The position numbers were made by a program, and so were the translations under genes. Positions 22,664 through 32,280 of a stretch of 58,362 bases of DNA are shown piece by piece. Under the pieces are notes generated by a model, which was given only the letters and a program-made list of their open reading frames with translations, had not been told where the DNA came from and did no database searches. Within the stretch, counting starts at the first letter, position 1, and every line of letters begins with the position of its first letter. The stretch comes from Chryseobacterium sp. 36-9 (lineage in GTDB: Bacteria > Bacteroidota > Bacteroidia > Flavobacteriales > Weeksellaceae): assembly GCA_001898785.1 (NCBI GenBank), contig MKVE01000015.1:107953-166314 (forward strand), given 5' to 3'.

Positions 22664-24301
22664 TTCCTTGGCTTGAGAAATAGCAGCTTCCGTAATTTTG
22701 GAACCGGAGATCAGTTGTGCAATTTCTTTCAGTTTTTCGTCTTCCGAAAGCTTTACAATTGTAGTTTTTGTAATGCCGTCTTCATCAAACTTTACCACTT
22801 TGTAATTTTCATTACCTTTTGCGGCAACTTGTGCAAGATGCGTGATCACGATTAACTGAAGATCCTGAGACATCTCCTGCATCAGTTTTCCCATCTCTTC
22901 AGCAATTCTTCCGGAAACTCCTGTATCGATTTCATCAAGGATTAAAGTTGGGAGCGCGTTGTTTTCCGCCATTATCTTTTTAATCGCCAGCATGACCCTT
23001 GACCTTTCTCCTCCGGAAACAGCACTTTGGATAGGTTTTAAAGGAAAGCCGGAATTAGCCTGGAACAACATCTGAATATTATTTTTTCCAAATAAATTAA
23101 ATGCCGGAGAATTACTTAATTCTATTTTAAGAATCGCTTTTTCAAGACCTAGTTTTTGAAAAATTTCCTTTGCCTGATTTTCAAGAGTTGATGAAAATTT
23201 AGTTCTGTTATCCGTTAGTTTTTTACTGAAAGATTCTAATTGAAGTTCTAAAGTTTTAATCAACTTTTCTTTTTCTTCAATTTGATTTTCAATGCTTTCT
23301 AAGGAATTTTGACCAGCAGATAATTCTTCTCTGATAGCTAATAATTCTTCTATATTCTCCACCTGATGTTTCAGGAAAAGCGCATTGATTCTATTAATTG
23401 TAGATAAAAGATTTTGTAGCAATGCCGGATTGATTTCCAGGTTTTCAGCTTTATTTTCCAGATCAGAATTGATGTCTTTGATTTCCAGATAAGCCATTTC
23501 CAATCGTTGGCTTAACTCTTCATAGTCTGGTGAAAGTTCGGATAGCTTAGCAATTTTGTTCCTGATGTCGGAAAGGCTGGTCAAAACACCGAATTCCTCT
23601 GCATTCAGTTTGGAAAGTGACTGAGACAGTTGTTCACTGATCTGATCCGCATTTTCCTGGATATTCAATTGATTCTGAAGATCATTAAAATCAAGATTAT
23701 CAAGATCCGCTTCTATAAGTTCTGTCAGCAAAAAGTGTTTATAATCTGACTCTTTGTTACTTTCGGAAAGTGAGGTTTTAAGAGCTTCAATTTCCTTCTT
23801 TGTTTTCTGATAATCATTATAAATATCCTGATAGTCAGATAACAGCGTTTTATTTTTGGCCAATCCGTCCAGAATCCCAAACTGGAATTCTTCTGTGAAC
23901 AGGTTAGACGTCTCAAATTGTGAGTGGATATCAACTAATTTGGAAGATAATTCTTTTAGTACATCCAGTGTTACAGGAACATCATTGATGAAAGCACGGG
24001 ACTTACCGCCCGGAAGAATCTCTCTCCGGATAATGGTATGTTCTTCGAAATCAAGATCATTATCGTCAAAAAACGTTTTAAAGCTGTCATTAATACTGAA
24101 TTCGCTTTCAACGATGCTTTTGGTGTCAGCCTTAGCAAAAGACTTGGTGTCCGCTCTTTCACCCATAATGAGGCGAAGTGCACCTAGAATAATTGATTTT
24201 CCCGCACCGGTTTCTCCTGTAATGACTTGCAGTCCGTTTTTGAGATCAATTTCCAATCGATCGATCAATGCGAAATTCTGTATAAAAATCCTTGAAAGCA
24301 T
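22652..24301 (-). CDS. recN: DNA repair protein RecN
   Basis: The ~549-residue SMC-like ATPase has Walker A GETGAGKS at 29-36 (counting from MLSRIF), a long coiled coil in the middle, the signature VSGGERSRVMLAIKKIM and Walker B LILDEIDTGVSG. RecN acts at double-strand breaks together with RecA. The frame extends seven codons further upstream, but MLSRIFIQNFALI is the family's usual start. It is the last gene of the bamD-rpoZ-coaBC-DUF4835-recN cluster, separated from DUF4835 by 30 bases. Confidence 0.93.
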   Translation of the reverse strand: MLSRIFIQNFALIDRLEIDLKNGLQVITGETGAGKSIILGALRLIMGERADTKSFAKADTKSIVESEFSINDSFKTFFDDNDLDFEEHTIIRREILPGGKSRAFINDVPVTLDVLKELSSKLVDIHSQFETSNLFTEEFQFGILDGLAKNKTLLSDYQDIYNDYQKTKKEIEALKTSLSESNKESDYKHFLLTELIEADLDNLDFNDLQNQLNIQENADQISEQLSQSLSKLNAEEFGVLTSLSDIRNKIAKLSELSPDYEELSQRLEMAYLEIKDINSDLENKAENLEINPALLQNLLSTINRINALFLKHQVENIEELLAIREELSAGQNSLESIENQIEEKEKLIKTLELQLESFSKKLTDNRTKFSSTLENQAKEIFQKLGLEKAILKIELSNSPAFNLFGKNNIQMLFQANSGFPLKPIQSAVSGGERSRVMLAIKKIMAENNALPTLILDEIDTGVSGRIAEEMGKLMQEMSQDLQLIVITHLAQVAAKGNENYKVVKFDEDGITKTTIVKLSEDEKLKEIAQLISGSKITEAAISQAKELIG

Positions 24302-24331
24302 AACGAAATTAATAACTAACAATTAAAATCA

Positions 24332-25237
24332 TTATTTCCATTTGTCCCATTTGGAATCGATATCTTTTGGAGCAAATGTGCTCATCAGCGTTTTTAATTC
24401 GCTGATATTTACAGAGGTATTTGGCCCGGAATTAAAAATATTAAAAATCTCCGTACTCTTGGTTTCTAGGAAAAGATTGAATGGATAATTCATCTGGAAA
24501 TTATTCTCATAGAATTTAAGCTGCATCAGAGATTCGGCAATTGTTTTTTTGGCTGGATTCTGGTCAGGCTTGGATAAGTTGTCCAATCCGGATCTGTGGT
24601 AGCTGTAATAAACGGTTCTCAGTGTAGATGTATTTTCGTTCTGAAGGCCGGAGATCAGTGCGCCTCTGTTTCTCTGACTTTCGATGGCGTTCCAGCCGTC
24701 ATAATTTTGATTCTGTGAATTTTGAGCAATTTTGAAAGCCTTATCAAACCAGGGCTGTCCGCCTTTTAACTGGAAGCTATCCCCGTCATAACCAAGAATG
24801 ACATAAACATAAAAACTAATCACATCGATGAGGTTTTTCCCCGAAAATTGTCTCTCGTTGAACACAAGGTTCTCATTTTCATTATATTCGAAGGTGAGAC
24901 GGGTATCATTAATGTTCATCAAAGGTGTTTCATATTGCGAATTGAAAACAGGTCGTGTTGCCTGGACTACTAGAGTCCCTTTAAAGGTATTATTAGAAGG
25001 ACGCTCAGAAATAACCATTGCGAAATTACACTTCACTTTTTCGAAGTTTTGAAGTTTCTTTCCTGTCCAGCTTGTATTGTTGATGAAGTCACGCAGTGAT
25101 TTTTCAAGTGTTCTGAAAACCTGGGTGTTACTTCCTGCGATCTGTTGATTGTTAATTTGTACGGTTGCCAAAAGCTCCTGAGAATATGCTGTTTGAGCAA
25201 AAAATAATGCACAAATTATATAAAGTAGTTTTTTCAT
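24332..25237 (-). CDS. DUF4835 family protein
   Basis: The ~301-residue protein starts at MKKLLYIICALFFAQTAYSQ, a signal peptide; the frame extends 17 codons upstream but this Met is preferred. DUF4835 is conserved in this cluster across Flavobacteriia. Visible conserved parts include RTLEKSLRDFINNTSW, YYSYHRSGLDNL and a C-terminal WDKWK. The function is unknown; export to the periplasm is expected. Confidence 0.85.
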   Translation of the reverse strand: MKKLLYIICALFFAQTAYSQELLATVQINNQQIAGSNTQVFRTLEKSLRDFINNTSWTGKKLQNFEKVKCNFAMVISERPSNNTFKGTLVVQATRPVFNSQYETPLMNINDTRLTFEYNENENLVFNERQFSGKNLIDVISFYVYVILGYDGDSFQLKGGQPWFDKAFKIAQNSQNQNYDGWNAIESQRNRGALISGLQNENTSTLRTVYYSYHRSGLDNLSKPDQNPAKKTIAESLMQLKFYENNFQMNYPFNLFLETKSTEIFNIFNSGPNTSVNISELKTLMSTFAPKDIDSKWDKWK

Positions 25238-25330
25238 TCCAAATAAAAATGTTTGTAAAAATAAGGAATCTTTGCTAAAGATCAACATCTAAAATCCCCA
25301 TAAAATCATAACGGAAAAGAGGTTGTTTTC

Positions 25331-26524
25331 TTACAATTTCTGCTCAACAAAATTCAAAATATCTTTGGCGACATCTTCCTTAGATTTCAATGAAAAAGAT
25401 TGCTCTTCAGTCGGTGTGAAAATTTTGATTTTGTTGGTGGCATTTGCAAAGCCAGCCCCTTCGTCTCTCAGAGAATTCAGGATAATCATATCCAGATTTT
25501 TCTTGACTAATTTTCCCTTTGCATTCTCCTCTTCGTTCTGGGTTTCAAGAGCAAAGCCAACTAGAAACTGATGCGTTTTCTTCTCGCCCATTGTTCGAAG
25601 GATATCTTTGTTTTTGACCAGTTCAATCGTTAATTCGTTTTCGTTTTTCTTGATTTTTTCTGTGGCTTTGACTTTTGGTGTATAATCTGCAACCGCAGCG
25701 CTCATTATTGCTACATCAACGTTATCATAATATTTGAAAACTTCATCGAACATTTCCTGAGCCGAAGTTACTCTGTGAAGCGTTATATTTTTATTATTGG
25801 CTTTCTGAGAAGATGGACCGGAAATCAGAATCACTTCGGCGCCCCTTTCAGCGGCTTCTTTTGCCAGGTCAAATCCCATTTTACCTGAGGAATGATTCCC
25901 TATAAATCTTACAGGATCAATATTCTCATAAGTTGGACCAGCGGTAATCAGGAATTTTTTTCCCGCAAAACTCTGTTTGGAATCAGAAAATTGATTTTCT
26001 ACAAATTTAAAAATCGTTTCCGGTTCGGCTAATCTGCCTTGCCCAACGAGCTCACTCGCCAGCTCTCCATATTCCGCAGGAATGATCTGATGGCCAAAGC
26101 TTTCAGCTGTCTGTAAATTTTTGGTGACGGTTGGATGAATATACATGTCAAGATCCATTGCGGGCGCAATGATGACAGGGCATTTTGCAGACATGTAAAC
26201 TGCCATCAGAAAGTTGTCGCAAAGTCCGTAAGATATTTTGGCAAGTGTATTGGCTGTGCAAGGCGCAATCAGGATGAGATCTGCCCAGAGTGCAAGTTCC
26301 ACGTGGTTATTCCACGTTTTGCTATCATCATAAAAATCGGTATAAACCTTATTCTTGGAAAGTGTTGAGAATGTTAACGGTGATGCAAAATCTACAGCAG
26401 ATTTGGTCAAAATAACTTTGACTTCTGCACCGGATTTTATAAAATCCCGCACGAGATAATTCATTTTGTAAGCAGCAATTCCGCCGGTAATTCCTAGAAT
26501 CAGTTTTTTGCCTTGCAAGCTCAT
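25331..26524 (-). CDS. coaBC: Bifunctional phosphopantothenoylcysteine decarboxylase / phosphopantothenate-cysteine ligase
   Basis: The 397-residue protein makes 4'-phosphopantetheine, a coenzyme A precursor, in two steps. The N-terminal flavin decarboxylase half has GITGGIAAYK, His74 in WNNHVELALW, the APAMDLDM substrate loop and Cys102 in GLCDNF. The C-terminal ligase half has ITAGPTYENIDPVRFIGNHS, MSAAVADYTP and the KNKDIL region. Length is normal. coaX, another step of the pathway, lies 13 kb away. Confidence 0.95.
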   Translation of the reverse strand: MSLQGKKLILGITGGIAAYKMNYLVRDFIKSGAEVKVILTKSAVDFASPLTFSTLSKNKVYTDFYDDSKTWNNHVELALWADLILIAPCTANTLAKISYGLCDNFLMAVYMSAKCPVIIAPAMDLDMYIHPTVTKNLQTAESFGHQIIPAEYGELASELVGQGRLAEPETIFKFVENQFSDSKQSFAGKKFLITAGPTYENIDPVRFIGNHSSGKMGFDLAKEAAERGAEVILISGPSSQKANNKNITLHRVTSAQEMFDEVFKYYDNVDVAIMSAAVADYTPKVKATEKIKKNENELTIELVKNKDILRTMGEKKTHQFLVGFALETQNEEENAKGKLVKKNLDMIILNSLRDEGAGFANATNKIKIFTPTEEQSFSLKSKEDVAKDILNFVEQKL

Positions 26525-26568
26525 TTGCTTTGATTTTTATTAACGAAAGTATTAATAATTTTATTAAC

Positions 26569-26603
26569 AAAAAAACCGCCTTCTAGATAATAGAGACGGT
26601 TTT
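26569..26603 (-). terminator. Terminator between rpoZ and coaBC
   Basis: On the minus strand AAAACCG / CGGTTTT forms a stem followed by a T-run, after the rpoZ stop and before the coaBC start. Confidence 0.7.
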
Positions 26604-26627
26604 GTATTTTAATCAACAGGGATTCTG

Positions 26628-26951
26628 TTATTTTCTTTCTTCAGTTTTTCTGAAATAGATGTCATCATCTAACCATTCTTTGATTGCAATGGAAGTTGGT
26701 TTTGGAAGTTTTTCATAATGCTTGGAGATTTCGATTTGTTCTCTGTTTTCGAAAACTTCTTCCAAAGTAGAGTTATGAACGGCAAATTCATCCAATTTTC
26801 CATGAAGTTCAGAGCGGATTTCAGCATTGATCTGTTCTGCTCTTTTACCCATAATCACGATAGCTTCGTAGATGCTACCTACTTTTTCTTCGATTTTATC
26901 TTTGTCGTAAGTGATTGTGCTTACTTCAGCTTTTGTATCTTTAACACTCAT
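26628..26951 (-). CDS. rpoZ: RNA polymerase subunit omega (RpoZ-like)
   Basis: The 107-residue protein matches the flavobacterial omega family: SIYEAIVIMGKRAEQIN near 27-43, then a C-terminal acidic tail with LPKPTSIAIKEWLDDDIYF. Omega stabilises the beta-prime subunit of RNA polymerase. It is the second gene of the cluster, 35 bases after bamD, with its own candidate promoter. Confidence 0.9.
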   Translation of the reverse strand: MSVKDTKAEVSTITYDKDKIEEKVGSIYEAIVIMGKRAEQINAEIRSELHGKLDEFAVHNSTLEEVFENREQIEISKHYEKLPKPTSIAIKEWLDDDIYFRKTEERK

Positions 26952-26974
26952 TGGGCGAAATTATTTTGAGAATG

Positions 26975-26982
26975 CAAATATA
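26975..26982 (-). promoter_or_regulatory. -7 box (TATATTTG) of rpoZ
   Basis: Exact TAnnTTTG on the minus strand in the short bamD-rpoZ gap, 23 bases before the ATG. The -33 element would lie inside bamD. Confidence 0.5.
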
Positions 26983-26986
26983 GTAA

Positions 26987-27979
26987 TTATCTTTTAAACT
27001 TGAAAGTAGCTTGAGGTTCAGGCGAATTGATCTTCGCGCTGTCTCTTCTGGTTTGCTCTGCTGCCTTTTGCATATCCAGCTGGTTTTTTTCCTGGGCCAG
27101 CTCTTTTTTAGCATTTTCTTTAGCCTGGGCATCTTTCACTTTGGCCTCGTATTCCGCCTTTCTTTTTTCTACTTCGGCCTGGACTTTCGCGAATTTTACT
27201 TTTTCATCTTCCAGCTTTGTATAAAGATCATTAGCATTTTTGGCATAATCAGTATTCGGGATTTCTGCTGCAACTCTCTTTGCATATGCCGCTGCAGCAT
27301 CCAGCCTTTCCTTTTTAAGATCATAGATGGAGTTGACGGCTAATTCGTATTTAGATTTCAAAATGATATCATAGATCTGAGGCCTGAGTTTAGTCGCAGG
27401 AAAATCTTCCAAAACATTTTCAAAAGCAACGGATGCTGCTTTGTATTCGGCCATTTTATAATATTGCTTTGCGTTTTCGAAAGCTTTGAATTCTAGTTTA
27501 TAACTCAATTCATCAATCATCTGGCTGATGTTTTTAGAACGTTCAGAATCCGGATAATCGTTGATGAAATTTTGTAATTCTGTAATTGCTGACTCTGTAT
27601 TGCTTTGATCCAGGTTGTAATCCAGAGATCCTTCGTAATAACAAAGCGCAGAAAAATAAGCTGCTTCTTCTTTTCTCGGGTCTTGCGGGAAACTGATCAC
27701 GAAGTTTTTGAACTGGTTCGCAGCCAGTCTGTAGTTCTTGTCATAATAGTTAGCGTATGCAGAATTGAAAACTACATTCGGTGCATCATCTGTACCGGCT
27801 ACAAGATTAGGCAATCTATCATATAAAGCAAGCGCATCGCTCCATTTCTTTTTAGCAAATTTTTCGTTGGCAACTTTCAAGATAAACTCTTTATCAGCGC
27901 TCTTCATTGCTCTATCCATTTCTGTTTTGCAAGACAGCAAAACCACCGACATCATCAGCAAACTAATATATTTCTTCAT
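26987..27979 (-). CDS. bamD: Outer membrane protein assembly factor BamD (lipoprotein)
   Basis: The 330-residue protein begins with a lipoprotein signal (MKKYISLLMMSVVLLSC, lipidated Cys17) followed by tetratricopeptide-like repeats (WSDALALYDRLP, AANQFKNFVISFPQDP, ESAITELQNFINDYPDS). BamD is the essential lipoprotein that works with BamA to insert outer-membrane beta-barrels. The C-terminal ~80 residues are a highly charged Lys/Glu/Ala helix ending in QATFKFKR, a low-complexity tail. Confidence 0.9.
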   Translation of the reverse strand: MKKYISLLMMSVVLLSCKTEMDRAMKSADKEFILKVANEKFAKKKWSDALALYDRLPNLVAGTDDAPNVVFNSAYANYYDKNYRLAANQFKNFVISFPQDPRKEEAAYFSALCYYEGSLDYNLDQSNTESAITELQNFINDYPDSERSKNISQMIDELSYKLEFKAFENAKQYYKMAEYKAASVAFENVLEDFPATKLRPQIYDIILKSKYELAVNSIYDLKKERLDAAAAYAKRVAAEIPNTDYAKNANDLYTKLEDEKVKFAKVQAEVEKRKAEYEAKVKDAQAKENAKKELAQEKNQLDMQKAAEQTRRDSAKINSPEPQATFKFKR

Positions 27980-28026
27980 AGCAATTGTCAGAATATTCTG
28001 AAATATTGAATATTAATAATAATCTG

Positions 28027-28034
28027 CAAAAATA
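28027..28034 (-). promoter_or_regulatory. -7 box (TATTTTTG) of bamD
   Basis: Exact TAnnTTTG on the minus strand, 47 bases before the bamD ATG. No clear TTG at -33. Confidence 0.45.
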
Positions 28035-28128
28035 AAACTTTTTTCATCATTCTCTTTTTTTTATGAAAGATTAACGTTTATAATGCTTAGCTTATTTTAT
28101 TAATAGGATTATTTACCGTAAAAATTGA

Positions 28129-28157
28129 TTGTAATAAATGCTAAAACTTTACTTTTG
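28129..28157 (+). promoter_or_regulatory. Promoter TTG-N18-TACTTTTG
   Basis: A complete Bacteroidota-type promoter: TTG at 28129 and TACTTTTG at 28150-28157, 17 bases before the ATG of the next gene. Confidence 0.6.
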
Positions 28158-28174
28158 CAGAAAAATTAGTTGAA

Positions 28175-29167
28175 ATGAAAATCAAATATTTCTTTTTGTT
28201 GTTTCCTGTATTATTTTTCTCGCAGAAAACTGTAACAATAAAATTGAGTGAGTCGATAAGGGACAATACAAAAACATTTAAATCTTTGACAGTTATAGAT
28301 AATCGTGGAGATAAAGAAGTAGGAACAATTACACATAAAAAAGAAACATACCGTTTCGAATTTCCCGATAATGATGCTAAGAAAAGTATTGATAACTGGT
28401 TTGTTTCATCCAATAAAAATGCTGTTGGGAATAATGATATTGTTATTCTTTTAGAAAATTTCAAAATATTCAGTGAGGAAGAACTGGGAACTTCATTACC
28501 AAAAGCAGATGTTGTTATAAGTTCATTTATATCAAAAAATGGAGGTTATTATTATTTGGATAGAATTAATAGAGTTGTTAATATCGGTCCAAATCTTCCA
28601 AAATCTCCTTTTGGCTTATCCATAACACTTTCAAATCTATTACATGAGTTTATCAAAAATTCTTATCAAACTAAACCTGCGGATATTAAGATTACTGAAA
28701 ATGAGCTCCCACAATATGCTGAAATAATTACTAAAGAATTACCTGCATATAAAAATAATCAAATTAAAGATGGTGTTTATCCGGATTACAAATCTTTTTT
28801 TGACGCAAAGCCGTTAGAGGGCTACGAGCTGGTTAAAAATTCTAAAGGTGAAGTGCTAAGAGCTAAGAAAGGTGATGAAAGAATACCTGCACACAAAATG
28901 TTTGCTTATGTAGAAAATGGGAAAATGTATCATCATACATTTAGTGGATTTTTAGAAATGATAAAAGATGATAAAGGATTTTATATTTTTACTAATTATG
29001 GCACACTTTTCCCGGTTCAAATGGATTCAACATATGGAATGTTTGGGCTAGTAGGAGGTATTGCCGGAGCTATAGATGCCAATGCAAAGAATAAAAAATT
29101 ACAAAAAGCCGAAAAGTATAATATCTACATTGATCCACTTACAGGCGATTACATTTTTGAAAAGTAA
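28175..29167 (+). CDS. Secreted protein of unknown function with Gly-rich segment
   Basis: The 330-residue protein has a short signal peptide (MKIKYFFLLFPVLFFSQ). The mature part is beta-rich with no recognised domain. Near the C-terminus lies a glycine-zipper-like hydrophobic segment (GMFGLVGGIAGAIDANAKN), often associated with membrane insertion. A clean promoter precedes it and a terminator follows, so it is a single-gene unit. Confidence 0.65.
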   Translation: MKIKYFFLLFPVLFFSQKTVTIKLSESIRDNTKTFKSLTVIDNRGDKEVGTITHKKETYRFEFPDNDAKKSIDNWFVSSNKNAVGNNDIVILLENFKIFSEEELGTSLPKADVVISSFISKNGGYYYLDRINRVVNIGPNLPKSPFGLSITLSNLLHEFIKNSYQTKPADIKITENELPQYAEIITKELPAYKNNQIKDGVYPDYKSFFDAKPLEGYELVKNSKGEVLRAKKGDERIPAHKMFAYVENGKMYHHTFSGFLEMIKDDKGFYIFTNYGTLFPVQMDSTYGMFGLVGGIAGAIDANAKNKKLQKAEKYNIYIDPLTGDYIFEK

Positions 29168-29187
29168 ATTTCATAAATGATATTTTT

Positions 29188-29212
29188 AAGAGACTTTTCG
29201 GTCTCTTTTTTT
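29188..29212 (+). terminator. Terminator of the secreted unknown
   Basis: AAGAGAC / GTCTCTTT stem, loop TTTTCG, then a T-run that runs into the lepA -7 box. Confidence 0.82.
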
Positions 29213-29219
29213 ATCTTTG
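29212..29219 (+). promoter_or_regulatory. -7 box (TATCTTTG) of lepA
   Basis: Exact TAnnTTTG 19 bases before the ATG, directly touching the upstream terminator. Confidence 0.5.
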
Positions 29220-29238
29220 CAAATTACAAGAGTTATAA

Positions 29239-31035
29239 ATGAAGAATATCAGGAATTTCTGCATTATTGCACATATCGACCACGGTAAGAGCACATTGGC
29301 AGATCGTCTTTTAGAATATACGAACACCGTCACGCAGAGAGAACTGCAGTCTCAGACACTGGACGATATGGATCTTGAGAAAGAACGTGGAATTACGATC
29401 AAATCTCACGCGATCCAGATGGATTATGAATATAAAGGAGAAAAATTTATTCTTAATCTGATTGATACACCGGGACACGTTGACTTTTCTTATGAAGTTT
29501 CCCGTTCCATCGCTGCTTGCGAAGGTGCACTTTTGATTGTTGATGCTGCGCAAAGTATTCAGGCACAGACGATCAGTAACTTATACTTGGCATTGGAAAA
29601 TGATTTGACAATCATTCCGATTCTGAATAAAATCGACCTTCCTTCTGCCAATCCGGAAGAAGTAACCGATGAAATTATGAATCTTATCGGTTGCGAATAT
29701 GAAGATGTTTTAAGAGTTTCCGGGAAAACAGGAGAAGGTGTTCACCATTTGTTAGAACAAATCGTAGAAAGAATTCCGGCTCCGGTTGGAGATCCGGATG
29801 CGCCGCTCCAGGCATTGATCTTTGACTCGGTTTATAATCCTTTCCGGGGAATTGAGGCTTATTTTAAAGTCGTGAACGGAAGTATTTCTAAAAATGAAAA
29901 AATCAAGTTTTTCGCAACAGGGAAAGAATATGGTGCTGATGAAGTTGGTACTTTAAAATTGAAGCAGGTTCCAAAGAAAACAGTTGAATGTGGTGATGTA
30001 GGCTACCTGGTTTCCGGGATTAAGGATGCAAGAGAAGTGAAAGTAGGTGATACAATCACTTCGTTTGAAAAACCTGCGGCAGGACCAATAGAAGGATTTG
30101 AGGAAGTGAAACCAATGGTTTTTGCAGGGATTTACCCGATTGATTCTGAAGATTTTGAAGAACTAAGATTCTCTCTTGAAAAATTGAGGTTAAATGATGC
30201 TTCGCTGGTTTTCGAGCCGGAAAGTTCAGCAGCGCTTGGTTTTGGTTTCCGATGCGGATTCCTAGGAATGCTTCATATGGAAATCGTTCAGGAACGTCTG
30301 GACAGAGAATTCAATATGAATGTCATCACGACAGTTCCGAACGTATCTTACCACGGATTTACAAAAAAGGATCCAGAAGAAGTAATATTAATTAACAATC
30401 CATCCGAAATGATGGATCCAACAACGATGGATCGCGTTGAAGAACCCTTCATTAAGGCTTCAATTATAACAAAATCAGATTTTGTAGGATCTGTAATGAC
30501 ACTTTGTATAGAAAAAAGAGGAGAAATTGTCAATCAAAGTTATTTGACATCGGACAGAGTTGAGCTGATTTTCAATATGCCTTTGGCTGAAGTTGTTTTC
30601 GATTTCTATGACCGATTAAAATCTATTTCCAAAGGTTATGCATCATTCGATTATCATCCAATTGGCTTCCGTGCGTCTAAGCTGGTTAAAATGGATATTT
30701 TGATTAACGGCGATATGGTGGATGCTTTATCTTCATTGATTCACGATTCCAACGCTTATCACATTGGTAAAAAGATGTGTGAAAAATTGCGTGAACTGAT
30801 TCCGAGACAGCAGTTTGATATTGCAGTTCAAGCCGCTTTGGGAACAAAAGTTATCGCCAGAGAAACGATTAAAGCTCTAAGAAAAGACGTTACCGCAAAA
30901 TGTTACGGAGGTGATATTTCCAGAAAGCGTAAACTTTTGGAGAAACAGAAAGAAGGTAAGAAGAAGATGAAGCAGATTGGTAGAGTAGAGGTTCCGCAAT
31001 CAGCGTTTATGGCTGTTTTGAAGCTCAACGACTAA
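29239..31035 (+). CDS. lepA: Elongation factor 4 (LepA)
   Basis: The 598-residue translational GTPase has G1 AHIDHGKST at 12-20, the switch [15 protein letters not shown] and NKIDLPSA, and a C-terminal domain with the LepA-specific [18 protein letters not shown]4 back-translocates or remodels stalled ribosomes. Length is the family norm. Confidence 0.97.
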   Translation: MKNIRNFCIIAHIDHGKSTLADRLLEYTNTVTQRELQSQTLDDMDLEKERGITIKSHAIQMDYEYKGEKFILNLIDTPGHVDFSYEVSRSIAACEGALLIVDAAQSIQAQTISNLYLALENDLTIIPILNKIDLPSANPEEVTDEIMNLIGCEYEDVLRVSGKTGEGVHHLLEQIVERIPAPVGDPDAPLQALIFDSVYNPFRGIEAYFKVVNGSISKNEKIKFFATGKEYGADEVGTLKLKQVPKKTVECGDVGYLVSGIKDAREVKVGDTITSFEKPAAGPIEGFEEVKPMVFAGIYPIDSEDFEELRFSLEKLRLNDASLVFEPESSAALGFGFRCGFLGMLHMEIVQERLDREFNMNVITTVPNVSYHGFTKKDPEEVILINNPSEMMDPTTMDRVEEPFIKASIITKSDFVGSVMTLCIEKRGEIVNQSYLTSDRVELIFNMPLAEVVFDFYDRLKSISKGYASFDYHPIGFRASKLVKMDILINGDMVDALSSLIHDSNAYHIGKKMCEKLRELIPRQQFDIAVQAALGTKVIARETIKALRKDVTAKCYGGDISRKRKLLEKQKEGKKKMKQIGRVEVPQSAFMAVLKLND

Positions 31036-31049
31036 AAATAAAAATGATA

Positions 31050-31080
31050 AAAGCTGCGTCTTAATTGATGCAGCTTTCTT
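31050..31080. terminator. Bidirectional terminator between lepA and the DoxX gene
   Basis: AAAGCTGC / GCAGCTTT stem between two convergent genes, with A-rich flank on the left and T on the right. Confidence 0.75.
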
Positions 31081-31081
31081 A

Positions 31082-31528
31082 TTAATCGGAAGCTTTTGCG
31101 TTTTTTCTGAATAATAAATGATCTAAGCTTATCCTACCAGAACCAAAACATATTAAAGTAATCAGCATAATAATATAATATAATGGTATTTCGAAGCCAT
31201 TGTCACCTGAAGAAAATCCGTTTTCCCAATGCACAGTTACTATAGCAACAATCATTGTTATAATAAGTGGAAAGGAAATGATTCTTGTAAAAAGTCCTAA
31301 AGTTAATAAAATAACACCCAGAATTTCTGTTCCCGTCGCAAGATAAGCCTGGAAATATGGTGCGGGAATGTTAAGACTTGCAAACCAATCCCCAATGGCA
31401 TGGATATCCTGAAGTTTTTTCATGGCGGGTTCATAAAATCCGTAAGCCAACGCCAATCTTATAGCTAATAAAGGCACATCTTGTAATTTGTTTAGTAATA
31501 GTTCTAATTTTTTCAGCATTTTTATCAA
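31082..31528 (-). CDS. DoxX family membrane protein of the MNIO cluster
   Basis: The 148-residue protein has about four hydrophobic segments and DoxX features (PLLAIRLALAYGFYEPAMKK, ATGTEILGVILLTLGLFTR). DoxX proteins are redox-linked membrane proteins and often accompany DUF692 gene sets. It ends the cluster sigma - precursor - DUF692 - DUF2063 - DoxX, starting 5 bases after the DUF2063 stop, so it is almost certainly in the same operon. Confidence 0.85.
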   Translation of the reverse strand: MIKMLKKLELLLNKLQDVPLLAIRLALAYGFYEPAMKKLQDIHAIGDWFASLNIPAPYFQAYLATGTEILGVILLTLGLFTRIISFPLIITMIVAIVTVHWENGFSSGDNGFEIPLYYIIMLITLICFGSGRISLDHLLFRKNAKASD

Positions 31529-31533
31529 TTTAA

Positions 31534-32280
31534 TTATTTATAACCTAAAATAAGGTTGTTTTCTATGGCAAAGGCAACAAACTCTGCAGTTATTTTCTTG
31601 GCGATAGTTTTGTCATTTTCATATTTGGAATAAACTTTTTCTAGTTCTTTCAAAGTAATGTTTTCTTCATTGAGCTGTATGAGCATCTCTATAAATGGAT
31701 ACGACAAATCATTAAAATATACTTGCTTATCAATATTGTTTCTATGGATGGTTACAAAATATTCACCTATATCTGCTTCTGTAATATCCTTGGTTTTTTT
31801 TGTATGAATAGGATATTGCAAGCCTAAAATTTTTATTTCAGGATTCCCAACAAGTATTTTTTGTTTAGATGTTGACTCAGGCACAAACCTAGGAATATCA
31901 GCATCTTCCATCATAAAAACTTCTATCTCAAGCCATTCGAACTGTAAAAGCTCTAATAAGAAAGGAAATTGTTTTTTAAATGGAAACGGATTTTCTCTGT
32001 AAAAGTCACATAGTTCTGATGGTAGTTTCCAGACTTGTGGCGTTTTACATTTGTGATTGGCAAAAAAATGATGAACCAATTTTTTCCATTTCTTTTTCCC
32101 CACAAATTTTCGGGCAATTGGGAAAGCGGTTTTCAAGGTGTCTTTTACAATGCTAAAAACTATTCTTCTGTATTCTGGTGTGTTTTCTTGGTTGCTGGTT
32201 TTAGGCGCTTCTAAACCAGTTCTGCAATAAAGACCCAAATCTTGCTGAAGAGCAAATGTATCAGTTTGGGAGAGCAACAT
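31534..32280 (-). CDS. DUF2063 domain partner protein of the MNIO enzyme (BufC/HvfC-like)
   Basis: The 248-residue protein starts LLSQTDTFALQQDLGLYCRTG and has the DUF2063 layout of an N-terminal helical domain with ARKFVGKKKWKKLVHHFF. In HvfC/BufC systems this partner recruits the precursor peptide to the DUF692 enzyme. Its start overlaps the DUF692 gene by 20 bases. Confidence 0.8.
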   Translation of the reverse strand: MLLSQTDTFALQQDLGLYCRTGLEAPKTSNQENTPEYRRIVFSIVKDTLKTAFPIARKFVGKKKWKKLVHHFFANHKCKTPQVWKLPSELCDFYRENPFPFKKQFPFLLELLQFEWLEIEVFMMEDADIPRFVPESTSKQKILVGNPEIKILGLQYPIHTKKTKDITEADIGEYFVTIHRNNIDKQVYFNDLSYPFIEMLIQLNEENITLKELEKVYSKYENDKTIAKKITAEFVAFAIENNLILGYK